Positions 53,107-62,043 of a stretch of 64,000 nucleotides of DNA are shown in pieces. Position 1 is the first letter of the stretch. The number at the start of each line of letters is the position of its first letter. This DNA comes from Microbispora sp. NBC_01189 (lineage in GTDB: Bacteria > Actinomycetota > Actinomycetes > Streptosporangiales > Streptosporangiaceae). The notes under the pieces were generated by a model, which saw only the letters and a program-made list of their open reading frames with translations, made no database searches and was not told where the DNA came from. Location of the stretch: positions 6,877,501 to 6,941,500 of the forward strand of contig NZ_CP108581.1 of the NCBI RefSeq assembly GCF_036010665.1, in the 5' to 3' direction. Position numbers and translations under genes: made by a program.

Positions 53107-54618
53107 GTGTCCGATCCATCCGCGCACCCGCTCCCACCCGGCCCGGCCGCCGCTGTGACGCCCGTCCCCGCCGCCCAGCCCACCCAGCCCGCGCGGACGG
53201 GCGGGCCGCTCGTGTGGTGGCGGCGGCGGAGCCTGCGGTTCCGGCTCACCGCCACCGCGACCGCCGTGCTGGCGCTCGCCCTCGCCGTGTCGGCGTACGT
53301 GTTCGTCGTGGTGCTCGGCGAGTCCCTGATCCGGAACATCGACGACCAGGTCCACCAGCGGGGCCGCGAGATCGTCGCGCTGTCCGACGCCGGCCGGCTG
53401 CCCGACCCGGTGACCTCGGTGAACGACACGATCGTCCAGGTGCTGGGCCCGGACGGGCGGATCGTCGACGCCACGTCCGACACCGACCGCCTGGTCCCGC
53501 TGCTGCCGGCGCGGGCGCGGGAGGCGGCCGTACGCACCGGCGCCCCCCAGTTCGTGGACGGCCGGCCGTACGCGCTGCCGGGGCCGCTGCGGGTGCGGGT
53601 GCTCAGCGCGGACCACGGCGTGACGGTGATCGTGGCGCGGTCGTTCGCCGAGGTGGAGAGCAGCCTGGCGACCACCGGGCATGTGCTGGCGGCCGGGATG
53701 CCGCTCCTGCTCGCGCTGCTGGCGGCGGCCTCGTGGCTGGTCATCGGGCGCACGCTGCGGCCGATCACGCTGCTGCGGCGGGGCGCCGCCGCGGTGGGCG
53801 GCACGGCGCGCTCGCGGCGGCTGCCGGTGCCCGAGGCGCGAGACGAGGTGCACGCCCTCGCCACGACCCTCAACGACATGCTCGGCCGGCTGGAGGAGGC
53901 CGAAGCCCGTCAGAGGGCGCTGGTCTCCGACGCCGCGCACGAGCTGCGCAGCCCGCTCGCGAGCATCCGGCTCCAGCTGGAGGTGGCGCTCAGCCATCCG
54001 GAGGGGCAGGACTGGAACGAGACGGCGGAGGGCGTGCTGGAGGACACCCTCCGGCTGTCCCGGCTCGCCGAGGACCTGCTCGCCCTGGCCCGGCTCGACG
54101 AGGGCCGGCTGAGCCGGCGGGAGCCCGTCGACCTCGGCGATCTGGCCCGCCGCGCCGCCGAGCGGTACGACCTCGGCCTCGATCTCCGTTCCGGCCTCGG
54201 CTCCGGTCTCGACTCCGGCCTCGACTCCGGTCTCGGCTCCGGCCTTGCCCCGGGCCCGCCGCCCGTGGTGCTGGGCGACGCGCTGGACCTGCGGCGGGTG
54301 CTCACCAACCTCGTCGACAACGCCCTGCGCCACGCGGCCTCGGCGGTCCGGATCGGCGTACGGACCGGAGGAGCCGCGGGACCGGGCGTCGCCGAACTGA
54401 CCGTCACCGACGACGGGCCGGGCATCCCGCCCGAGGACCGGGAGCGGGTCTTCGACCGCTTCACCCGGCTCGACGACGCGCGCAGCCGCGACGACGGCGG
54501 CGCGGGGCTCGGTCTCGCGATCGTGCGCACCACGGTCGAGGCCCACGGCGGTACGGTCCACCTGGAGGACGCCTCCCCCGGACTGCGTGCCGTCGTGCGG
54601 CTCCCCCTGGCACCTTGA
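53107..54618 (+). CDS. Sensor histidine kinase
   Basis: 503 residues. Two membrane helices (about 45-68 and 195-215) flank an extracytoplasmic sensor; then HAMP, a DHp helix with DAAHELRSPLAS (His278), and a HATPase with N-box NLVDNALRH, G1 DDGPGIP and G2 GAGLGLAI. Between DHp and the ATPase lies an unusual insertion of five SGLx units (residues 362-380). GTG 53107 start, two bases after the regulator gene. Cognate partner of the upstream response regulator. Confidence 0.94.
   Translation: MSDPSAHPLPPGPAAAVTPVPAAQPTQPARTGGPLVWWRRRSLRFRLTATATAVLALALAVSAYVFVVVLGESLIRNIDDQVHQRGREIVALSDAGRLPDPVTSVNDTIVQVLGPDGRIVDATSDTDRLVPLLPARAREAAVRTGAPQFVDGRPYALPGPLRVRVLSADHGVTVIVARSFAEVESSLATTGHVLAAGMPLLLALLAAASWLVIGRTLRPITLLRRGAAAVGGTARSRRLPVPEARDEVHALATTLNDMLGRLEEAEARQRALVSDAAHELRSPLASIRLQLEVALSHPEGQDWNETAEGVLEDTLRLSRLAEDLLALARLDEGRLSRREPVDLGDLARRAAERYDLGLDLRSGLGSGLDSGLDSGLGSGLAPGPPPVVLGDALDLRRVLTNLVDNALRHAASAVRIGVRTGGAAGPGVAELTVTDDGPGIPPEDRERVFDRFTRLDDARSRDDGGAGLGLAIVRTTVEAHGGTVHLEDASPGLRAVVRLPLAP
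54190..54246 (+). repeat. 12-bp minisatellite inside the histidine kinase gene
   Basis: Nearly five copies of TCCGGYCTCGRC in codon phase, encoding SGLG/SGLD repeats just before the N-box. Confidence 0.85.
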
Positions 54619-54639
54619 GACCCGCCCGACAGGAGACCG

Positions 54640-56145
54640 ATGCTTCCCGACCACGGCAGGCCCGCCGCCGAACTGCTCGCCGAACTGACCGCGCTCAGGG
54701 CCGCCGACCTGCCGGTCCGCGGCGGCCGGGTGACGGCCTACGTCTACGACACCGGGCAGCCGGAGGTGCACGAGGCGGCGCACCGGGCGTACGCGGAGAT
54801 GCTCGAGGTCAACATGCTCGACCCGACGGCCTTCCCCAGCATGGTCGCGCTGGAGCGGCGGGTGGTCGGGGCGGTCGCCGAGACGCTCGGCCGGCCCGGC
54901 GCGCCCGGGATCTTCACCAGCGGCGGCACCGAGTCGATCATGCTGGCGGTGAAGGCGGCCCGCGACGCCCGCCCCGGCGCCACCCGGGTCGTGCTGCCGG
55001 TGACCGCCCACCCCGCGTTCCACAAGGCCGCGCACTACCTCGGCATGGAGATCGTGCCGGTGCCGGTGGACCCTGTCTCCTACCGCGCCTCCGTCCCGGC
55101 GTTCGAGGACGCGCTGGACGAGCGCACGGCGCTGGCCGTGGTCTCGGCGCCGTCCTATCCCCAGGGCGTGGTCGATCCCGTCGGCGAGATCGCCGCGCTG
55201 GCCGCCTCGCGCGACGTGCTGTGCCACGTGGACGCCTGCGTCGGCGGGTGGCTGCTGCCGTGGCTGCGCGAGGCGGGGGCCGCGGTCCCGCCCTTCGACC
55301 TCGCCGTGCCCGGCGTCACCTCGATCTCCTGCGACCTGCACAAGTTCGGGTACGCGCCGAAGGGGGCGTCGGTGCTGCTCTTCCGCGACGCGGAGCTGCG
55401 CCGCCGGGCCTACTTCGCCTCGGCGGCCTGGCCCGGATACACGATCGTCAACGCGACCGTGCAGAGCTCGCGCTCGGCCGGGCCGCTCGGCGGGGCCTGG
55501 GCCACCCTGGAGGCCCTCGGCCGGGAGGGCTACCGCGAGCTGGGCCGCCGGACGCTGGAGGCGACGCGGCGGCTGGCCGAGGGCGTGCGGAAGATCCCCG
55601 GCCTGCGGGTGCTCGGCGAACCGGAGGCCGCGCTGGTCGCGATCGCCGGGTCACCGGAGGTGGACGTGTTCGTGCTCGCCGACGAGGCGCGCGCACGCGG
55701 CTGGTTCCTCCAGCCGCAGCTGTCGTACGCCGGGATCCCGGCCAACATCCACATCACGGTCACCGGCGTCACGCTGGCGGGGGTGGACGCGATGCTGGAC
55801 GTGATCGAGGAGGCGGCCGCGGCGGCCCGGCGGCGCGGGCCCGCCAAGGTGCCCGAGGGCCTGCCCGAGCTCATCGCGTCCATCGATCTCGACGCGCTGG
55901 ACGACGCCACGTTCGCCGAACTTGCCGCGTCGGCGGGGATCACCCTCGGCCTGCCGGACGGGACCGGCCCCGCGGCACAGCCCGGGACGGCGCCCTCGAC
56001 ACCGCCCTCGACAGCGGTCGAGATGGCGCCCGAGATGGCGGTCGAGATGGCGGTCGTGAACGCGATTCTCGACGCGTTGCCGGCGGCGACCCGAGAGGCG
56101 GTCCTGCTCCGCTTCCTGTCCGTGACCTACTCCCCGCCCGCGTGA
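54640..56145 (+). CDS. PLP-dependent decarboxylase family (sphingosine-phosphate-lyase-like)
   Basis: 501 residues, fold type I. FTSGGTESIMLAVKAARD is the phosphate-binding start, HVDACVGGWLLP holds the ring Asp, and SCDLHKFGYAPKG carries the PLP Lys. This set, with TAHPAFHKAAHYLG, matches the group II decarboxylase / S1P-lyase branch. A C-terminal tail of about 90 residues includes a low-complexity segment (APEMAVEMAVV) and is extra to the family core. The substrate could be an amino acid or a phospho-sphingoid-like amine; not determinable here. Confidence 0.88.
   Translation: MLPDHGRPAAELLAELTALRAADLPVRGGRVTAYVYDTGQPEVHEAAHRAYAEMLEVNMLDPTAFPSMVALERRVVGAVAETLGRPGAPGIFTSGGTESIMLAVKAARDARPGATRVVLPVTAHPAFHKAAHYLGMEIVPVPVDPVSYRASVPAFEDALDERTALAVVSAPSYPQGVVDPVGEIAALAASRDVLCHVDACVGGWLLPWLREAGAAVPPFDLAVPGVTSISCDLHKFGYAPKGASVLLFRDAELRRRAYFASAAWPGYTIVNATVQSSRSAGPLGGAWATLEALGREGYRELGRRTLEATRRLAEGVRKIPGLRVLGEPEAALVAIAGSPEVDVFVLADEARARGWFLQPQLSYAGIPANIHITVTGVTLAGVDAMLDVIEEAAAAARRRGPAKVPEGLPELIASIDLDALDDATFAELAASAGITLGLPDGTGPAAQPGTAPSTPPSTAVEMAPEMAVEMAVVNAILDALPAATREAVLLRFLSVTYSPPA
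56017..56052 (+). repeat. Three 12-bp repeats near the 3' end of the PLP enzyme gene
   Basis: GTCGAGATGGCG, CCCGAGATGGCG, GTCGAGATGGCG in tandem and in codon phase (VEMA/PEMA/VEMA). Confidence 0.85.
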
Positions 56146-56170
56146 GCGGATCCGCTCAGAATGGGGCGGC

Positions 56171-57052
56171 TCAGGATGGGGCGGCGGCGAGGCGGCGGAC
56201 CACGGCGAGAGCCGTACGCGCGCTCGCCGCGTCGTGGACGCGGAAGACCCGCGCGCCCTGCAGCGCGGACACCGCGAGCGTGGCCAGCGTACCGGCGTGC
56301 CGTTCCCCGACCGGGAGACCGCCCAGCGCCTCGCCCACGAAGTCCTTGTTGGAGACGGCGACGAGCACCGGCCAGCCCGTGGCGGTCATCTCGCCGAGCC
56401 GTCTGCCGACCTCCAGCGAGTGCCAGGTGTTCTTGCCGAAGTCGTGCGCGGGGTCGATGAGGATCGCGTCGCGGCGGACCCCCGCCGCGACCGCCCGCTC
56501 CGCGAGAGCCGTCGTGTAGGCGATCACGTCGGCCACCACGTCGTCGTACGCGATGCGGTGCGGCCGGGTGCGCGGCTCCACCCGCCCGGCGTGCGCGCAC
56601 ACCAGGCCGACGCCGTACGCCGCCGCGACCTCCGCGAGGCCGGGGTCCACGCCGCCCCAGGTGTCGTTGAGCAGGTCGGCACCCGCCTCCGCGACGACCT
56701 TGGCGACCTCCGACCGCCAGGTGTCGACGCTGATGATCACTTCGGGGTGCCGCTCGCGTACCGCCGCGACGACGTCGGCCACCCGGCGGATCTCCTCGGC
56801 CGGGTCGACGTCCGTGCCGGGACCCGCCTTGACGCCACCGATGTCCACGATGTCCGCCCCGTCCGCGATGAGGCGGGAGGCGGCGTCCACGGCGGCGGAG
56901 AAGGCGTAGGTCGATCCCCTGTCGTAGAACGAGTCGGGGGTCCTGTTGACCACGGCCATCACCGCGAAGTCGCCGGGACCGAAGGCACGGCCGCGCAGGC
57001 GCAGTACGGATGGCGGGCCGGGCACCGCGGCGGGTTTCGGCGAGTTCGGCAT
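56171..57052 (-). CDS. folP2: Dihydropteroate synthase homologue, FolP2 type
   Basis: 293 residues, TIM barrel. The pterin-site signature reads VVNRTPDSFYDRGST rather than the canonical NVTPDSFSDGG, and DIVDIGGVKAGPGTDV, VDTWRSEVAKV, LLNDTWGGVDP and IDPAHDFGKNT follow, closely matching mycobacterial FolP2 (Rv1207) as I recall it. FolP2 is reported not to replace FolP1 in folate synthesis, so its reaction is uncertain. ATG 57052 lies seven bases after TAGGGT on its strand with no Shine-Dalgarno, hence probably leaderless. Convergent with the PLP enzyme gene, 25 bases apart. Confidence 0.88.
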   Translation of the reverse strand: MPNSPKPAAVPGPPSVLRLRGRAFGPGDFAVMAVVNRTPDSFYDRGSTYAFSAAVDAASRLIADGADIVDIGGVKAGPGTDVDPAEEIRRVADVVAAVRERHPEVIISVDTWRSEVAKVVAEAGADLLNDTWGGVDPGLAEVAAAYGVGLVCAHAGRVEPRTRPHRIAYDDVVADVIAYTTALAERAVAAGVRRDAILIDPAHDFGKNTWHSLEVGRRLGEMTATGWPVLVAVSNKDFVGEALGGLPVGERHAGTLATLAVSALQGARVFRVHDAASARTALAVVRRLAAAPS

Positions 57053-57162
57053 CGCCGTCACCCTACTAAACCGGCCTCCCGGCATCCGCGCCGACGCCGG
57101 GGCAGCGCGCGCGTCCTGTGTTCGGTAAAGATGGAACGATCCAAAAGAAGGACAGGGCGCGG

Positions 57163-58032
57163 TCACGCCGCCGAGCCGCCCTCGGCGAGGGCGAGGAAGT
57201 CCTGCGCCATCGCGGGCAGCCGCCGCCGCGCGTGCACCACCGCGATGATCTTACGCAGTGACGGGTCGAGCGAGCGGACCACCAGCCCGGCCCTCGCCGC
57301 CTGCTCGGCCATGCCCCGGTACCACAGCAACGAGGCCCGGCCCTCCCGTACGGCGCGGAGCCAGCCGCGGCGCTCGTCGGACTCGACGGCCGGGATCGGG
57401 CGCACCCCGTGGGTGGCGAAGATCTGGTCGAACTCCCTGCGGCGCGGGCTGCCGGGGGCGGGCAGCACCAGCCGCATGCCGTTCAGCCGCGCCACCGGGA
57501 GGGGATCGGGCAGGTCGAGGCCGGGCGGGGAGATCAGCACGATCTCCTGGCGTTCCAGGGGATGGCTGACCAGGTCGGTGGGCACCGGAAGATCGGTCAG
57601 GCCGAGGTCGGCACGCTGTTCGCGGACCGCGCTGACCACCGCCTCCCGCCCCTCGCACCGCACGATCTGCACCCTTATCCCGGGGTGCTCGGCGGCGTAC
57701 GCGGGCAGGAGGCGCCCGGCGAGGCCGGGCTCCAGACTCGGAGTGGACGCGATCCGTAACTCGGCCCCGGAGGAGTGGCCCTGGGTCGCGAGCGCCTCGA
57801 TCTCGGCCACCGCGTCGAGGGCCTCACGAGCCAGCTTCACGACCCGGCGGCCCTGGGCCGTCACGACGACTCCGCGGCCGGAGCGCGCGAAAAGCGTCAT
57901 TCCGAGTTCACGTTCCAAGTCGCGAATCGCGCGCGACAGAGCGGGCTGCGCGATATAGAGCGAGCGGGCGGCATCGGTCATGGTGCGGTGCTCCGCAGTG
58001 GCGACCACGTAACGGAGCTGCTGCAGATTCAT
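57163..58032 (-). CDS. LysR-family regulator
   Basis: 289 residues. HTH: LRYVVATAEHRTMTDAARSLYIAQPALSRAIRDLERELG; the effector domain follows (ELRIASTPSLEPGLAGRLLPAYAAEHPGIRVQIV). It is divergent from the zinc protease gene with 151 bases between, holding the short repeat CATCC/GGATG. Target unknown; its own gene or the protease are candidates. Confidence 0.92.
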   Translation of the reverse strand: MNLQQLRYVVATAEHRTMTDAARSLYIAQPALSRAIRDLERELGMTLFARSGRGVVVTAQGRRVVKLAREALDAVAEIEALATQGHSSGAELRIASTPSLEPGLAGRLLPAYAAEHPGIRVQIVRCEGREAVVSAVREQRADLGLTDLPVPTDLVSHPLERQEIVLISPPGLDLPDPLPVARLNGMRLVLPAPGSPRRREFDQIFATHGVRPIPAVESDERRGWLRAVREGRASLLWYRGMAEQAARAGLVVRSLDPSLRKIIAVVHARRRLPAMAQDFLALAEGGSAA

Positions 58033-58183
58033 GCCAAAAACGCTAGGGCAGACGAGCCCGGCGATTCCGGAACATCGCAGAGATCACGTCGGCCGACTAC
58101 GGATTGTGCCCGTTATCTGCTACATCCGTGATGGATGAGAAACGAGTATCCTTCTGCCCCAAATCCACGAAGGGGGCAAAGTC

Positions 58184-59785
58184 GTGGCGCAGCAGTACCC
58201 TCCCCAGCAGCCGCCCGGGGGGTCTTCTCCCTATTCAGGGCCACCTTCGGGCCCGCCTTTCGGGTCACAACCGGAGGAATCGGCCGGTTGGACACCCGGA
58301 CCGGAATCCGGTGTACAAATCGGCGCGGCCCATCCATCTGAGGGCTGGAACGGGCCAACCGGAACGGGCGATTGGGACGGTCCGCAGCACCGCGGCATTC
58401 CCCATCCGGAAGGCGGACAGCGCGACGGCACTCCCTATCCGCAGGGCGGACCGCATCAGGGCGTCGCCTATCCACCGGGCGCCTATCCACCGCCCGGCCC
58501 GTACGGCGGTCACCCACAGCCCGGCCCGTACGGCGGCCCTCCCCACGGCGGCCCCTATTCGCCCATCCCGCAGCCCCCGGCCCCCGGCGGGTTCCCTCCG
58601 AACGGTTCTCTCCCCCCGCCTCCCCAGGGCCCGGCGTACGTCCCCGGGCGGATTCCCCAGGGCCATCCAGCGCCCCAGGGCGCGCCGTTCCAGGGGCCGC
58701 CGCCACCCCGGCAGGTGCCGCAGCCTCCGCCGGGACCGCAGTGGGCGCCACAGCCTCCGCCGCCCCCGCGCGGCCCCGCCGCGCCCTACCCGCCGCCCGC
58801 GTGGCGCCCGCCCCGGCGCAGGTCGTCCGGCGGAGCGGTGATCGTCGCCCTGATGGGCATGCTCGCGCTCGTCTTCGTGCTGGTCGTGGTCATGAGCGCG
58901 ATGGCGCGTGTCGCGCGCATCGAGGACCCGGTCTCTCCGGTCGCGCTGCCCACCTACGGCCTTCCCCCGCTCCCTGCGCGGGAGCCCCGGGAGGACGACA
59001 CCGCGGCGCCGGCCAGGCCCTCCTCGAAGCCGACGTCCGAGGCAACGCGGCGTCCGACGACGCCGACGCTGAACCGCACGGCCAAGGGCAACACCCTCTA
59101 CCGCGCCGGTTCGCCGGCCAGGACGAACTGCCCGGCCGGGAACGCCAGCATCTACGACCATGCCCAGTTCAAGGCCCTGATCGTGAAGACGGGAAAGTGC
59201 ATGGGCGACGCCTGGGCGCCGGCGCTCACCCGGGCGGGGATCCCCTGGACTCCCCCGCATTACATGATCGCTGCCCGGAAGGGCCGGGGCGCCTGCGGCG
59301 ACTATCCCTCTCCGGGCAGCAACGTGCCGTACTACTGCCCGAGCAACAGCACCATCTACGCGTCCACCTCGGCGATGGCCCGGGAGTACGGCCCGCTCGG
59401 CTCCTGGAACGGGATCATCATCAGCATGATGGCCCACGAGTACGGACATCACCTCCAGAACGTGTCGGGCATCTCCGACTCCTGGTGGCAGCAGACGCTC
59501 AACTCGAGCTCCCGCAGCGGCAAGATGGCGCTCAGCCGGCGGCACGAGCTGCAGGCGACCTGCTTCGGCGGCATGTTCATGCGGTCGGTCGCCCCCACCT
59601 ATCCCATCGACGGCACCCGGCGGAACACGCTCCTGTGGGCCTACAGCCACCTGGGCGACCCGCCGGGAGGACCGCGTGACCACGGGGACACGCGCAGCAA
59701 CGCCGCCTGGTTCCGCCAGGGCTACACCCGGCCGATGGCCTACCAGTGCAACACCTGGGTAGTCGGCTCCTCGTCCGTCTCCTGA
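58184..59785 (+). CDS. Membrane-anchored neutral zinc metallopeptidase (YpfJ type)
   Basis: 533 residues. A Pro/Gly/Gln-rich cytoplasmic N-terminus of about 210 residues with QPP and PGPYGG-like repeats, one membrane helix near 220-245, then an extracellular peptidase domain. HEYGHH (418-423) gives two Zn ligands and Glu455 in RRHELQATCFGG the third. This is the YpfJ/zinc-metallopeptidase layout. GTG 58184 follows AAGGGGG. Cys pairs (CGDYPSP, YYCPSN) suggest disulfides outside the cell. The substrate is unknown. Confidence 0.88.
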   Translation: MAQQYPPQQPPGGSSPYSGPPSGPPFGSQPEESAGWTPGPESGVQIGAAHPSEGWNGPTGTGDWDGPQHRGIPHPEGGQRDGTPYPQGGPHQGVAYPPGAYPPPGPYGGHPQPGPYGGPPHGGPYSPIPQPPAPGGFPPNGSLPPPPQGPAYVPGRIPQGHPAPQGAPFQGPPPPRQVPQPPPGPQWAPQPPPPPRGPAAPYPPPAWRPPRRRSSGGAVIVALMGMLALVFVLVVVMSAMARVARIEDPVSPVALPTYGLPPLPAREPREDDTAAPARPSSKPTSEATRRPTTPTLNRTAKGNTLYRAGSPARTNCPAGNASIYDHAQFKALIVKTGKCMGDAWAPALTRAGIPWTPPHYMIAARKGRGACGDYPSPGSNVPYYCPSNSTIYASTSAMAREYGPLGSWNGIIISMMAHEYGHHLQNVSGISDSWWQQTLNSSSRSGKMALSRRHELQATCFGGMFMRSVAPTYPIDGTRRNTLLWAYSHLGDPPGGPRDHGDTRSNAAWFRQGYTRPMAYQCNTWVVGSSSVS

Positions 59786-59883
59786 CGGACGGCCCCGACT
59801 CCTATCCCCAGGTTTACGCCTACCTTGTCCGGATATGGTGATTAGAATCCCTAGCCAAGCCACGGAGGAAAGAGCGGTGAGCC

Positions 59884-61938
59884 ATGCGCGGCGGGGGTCC
59901 CGCTGACGCGGCCGGGGGTTCCCGGAAGCGTCGGCGCGAAAGTCAGCGTGGCGGGAGCGGGAAGCGCGACGAAGCCCCCGGCCCGCCACGGTCACGCGGC
60001 GAAACCCCCGGGTCGCCGCGACCACGCGAGGACTCCCCCGACTCGTCGCGACCGAGCGACGACTCTCCCAGATCCTCGCGACCGAGCGACGGCTCTCCCG
60101 GCTTCGCACCGGCCCGCGCCGAGGCCCCTCGTGGTTCCTCCCCAGACGACGCTCACAACGTTCACGACACTCACGGTGATCGGCACGACGACACCATCCC
60201 GAGACGCCGGAACGACGCTTTCCGAGCCCCCCAGCCAGACCTCCAGGCAGGCCCCCAGGCCGCCGAGCCGGAGTCCCGGGACGAGACGGTCCCGGGGCCC
60301 CGAAAGGACGCCCCGGGAGGCCCCCAGGCCCCCGGAACACCCCAAGGCCCCGGAGCCCCCGGAGCGTTCGGAGCCCCCGGCGGTTCCCACCCGGCTCCGC
60401 GACCGAGGCGGCGGAGCGGTGGGCCGCGCTTCGGGCCACCGCTGACCCCCGCCTCCCTGATCGGCTGGACCGCACTGTCGGCCTTCGTACCCGGCGCGGC
60501 CCATCTGCGGGCGGGCCACCGCCGGACCGGGATCGCCCTGCTCGTGACGTTCGGCGCCGCCCTGGTCGCCCTGATGGTCGTGGGCCTGCGGCTGATGGGC
60601 GACGCGGGCGCGGTCGTGCGCCCCAGCACGCTCACGGCCATCATGGTGGGCGCGGCCGTCTGCGCGCTCGCCTGGTTCGCCCTGGTGGTCCTGTCCTTCG
60701 TGGCGCTGCGCCCGCAGCGGCTGTCGCAGACCGGGCAGGTGGTGGCGGGGATCGTGGCCGGCGTGCTGTGCGTGTCGGTGATGGCGCCGTTCGCGGTCAC
60801 CGCGGGCTACATGAGGACCGCGAGCCAGACCCTCGACGCTGTGATGGCCCCGGTCGCGGGCACGACCCCCTCCCCCATCCGGGCCGAGGACCCCTGGGAC
60901 GGCCGCCAGCGTGTCAACTTCCTGCTGGTCGGCGGGGACGCGGCGGGCAACCGGGTCGGGGTGCGCACGGACTCGATGACCGTGGCGAGCGTGAACATCG
61001 CGACCGGCAACACCGTCCTGTTCAGCCTGCCGCGCAACCTGCAGTACGTCCGCTTCCCCTCCAGCAGCCCCCTGCACAAGGTGTTCCCCAACGGCTTCAC
61101 CGACGAAGGGCAGGGCCTGCTCAACTCGGTCTGGTACTACGCCGACAACAACCCGCAGGTCATGGGGGGCAAGAACAAGGGCGCGCAGGCGCTGAAGGAC
61201 GCCATCGGCTACACGCTCGGCCTGCACATCGACTACTACGCGATGGTCGACATGTTCGGCTTCGCGGCCATGATCGACGCCCTGGGCGGCCTCGACATCC
61301 GGGTCGAGCGGGACATCAAGTGGGGCGGCCATTTCGGCACGGCCGGGACCATCAAGGCCGGCTACCGGAGGCTGAGCGGCGAGGAGGTGCTCTGGTACGG
61401 CCGTTCCCGGGTCGACAGCGACGACTTCTCCCGGATGTCTCGCCAGCGGTGCGTCATCGGCGCGCTCGCCCAGCAGGCGACCCCGTCCAAGGTCCTCACG
61501 AACTTCACCAGGATCGCGGCCGCGGCCCGCCACATGTTCCGCACCGACATCCCTCGCGACCTGCTGGAACACCTCGTGCCGCTCGGCATGAAGGTGCGCA
61601 GCGCCAAGATCACCAGTCTCCAGTTCGTGCCGCCGCTCATCTACACCGGCAACCCCGACTGGGACAAGATCAGGCAGCTCACGAAGAAGGCGATCCGCGA
61701 GTCCATGGCCGACCAGGGCCCCATCGCGGCGACGGCCTCCCCCATGGGCACCGCCGGCACGGCCTCCGCGTCCGCCTCGGACTCACCCGGCGCGTCCCCC
61801 TCGTCCACCCCTTCGCCCAGCCCTTCGTCCAGCCCCTCGCCGTCCCGTACGCCGCTCCTGGCCGACGCGGGCGGCAAGAAGACCCCCACCCCCAACGACA
61901 AGGCCGCCCAGAGCCTGGCGGAGCTGTGCGGCTTCTGA
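59884..61938 (+). CDS. LytR-CpsA-Psr (LCP) family cell-wall ligase
   Basis: 684 residues. A disordered N-terminus of about 180 residues contains four 10-residue repeats (RPSDDSPRSS type). About four membrane helices follow (190-315), then the LCP domain: NFLLVGGDAAGNRVGVRTDSMTVASVN, SLPRNLQYVRFP, a conserved DALGGLDIRVERDIK, and YGRSRVDSDDFSRMSRQR. LCP enzymes attach polymers such as arabinogalactan or teichoic acids to peptidoglycan. A Ser/Pro-rich C-terminus ends near AELCGF. GGAGG at 59864 is 15 bases from the ATG but eight from GTG 59877, which opens a nine-codon frame in another phase. Confidence 0.9.
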   Translation: MRGGGPADAAGGSRKRRRESQRGGSGKRDEAPGPPRSRGETPGSPRPREDSPDSSRPSDDSPRSSRPSDGSPGFAPARAEAPRGSSPDDAHNVHDTHGDRHDDTIPRRRNDAFRAPQPDLQAGPQAAEPESRDETVPGPRKDAPGGPQAPGTPQGPGAPGAFGAPGGSHPAPRPRRRSGGPRFGPPLTPASLIGWTALSAFVPGAAHLRAGHRRTGIALLVTFGAALVALMVVGLRLMGDAGAVVRPSTLTAIMVGAAVCALAWFALVVLSFVALRPQRLSQTGQVVAGIVAGVLCVSVMAPFAVTAGYMRTASQTLDAVMAPVAGTTPSPIRAEDPWDGRQRVNFLLVGGDAAGNRVGVRTDSMTVASVNIATGNTVLFSLPRNLQYVRFPSSSPLHKVFPNGFTDEGQGLLNSVWYYADNNPQVMGGKNKGAQALKDAIGYTLGLHIDYYAMVDMFGFAAMIDALGGLDIRVERDIKWGGHFGTAGTIKAGYRRLSGEEVLWYGRSRVDSDDFSRMSRQRCVIGALAQQATPSKVLTNFTRIAAAARHMFRTDIPRDLLEHLVPLGMKVRSAKITSLQFVPPLIYTGNPDWDKIRQLTKKAIRESMADQGPIAATASPMGTAGTASASASDSPGASPSSTPSPSPSSSPSPSRTPLLADAGGKKTPTPNDKAAQSLAELCGF
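59989..60108 (+). repeat. Four 30-bp repeats in the LCP N-terminus
   Basis: Residues 36-75 are four diverged copies of a 10-residue unit with consensus RPxxDSPxSS; the last two DNA copies share long identical stretches (TCGCGACCGAGCGACG). Confidence 0.8.
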
Positions 61939-62043
61939 CCGCGCGCCGCTGAGGTTTTCCCGCGAAGCCGTGGACGGCGCCGCCGGTATGCAGCAGGGTT
62001 GTCACGTAACGTATCCACCCCGTCACACGAAGTAGGACCCGTC

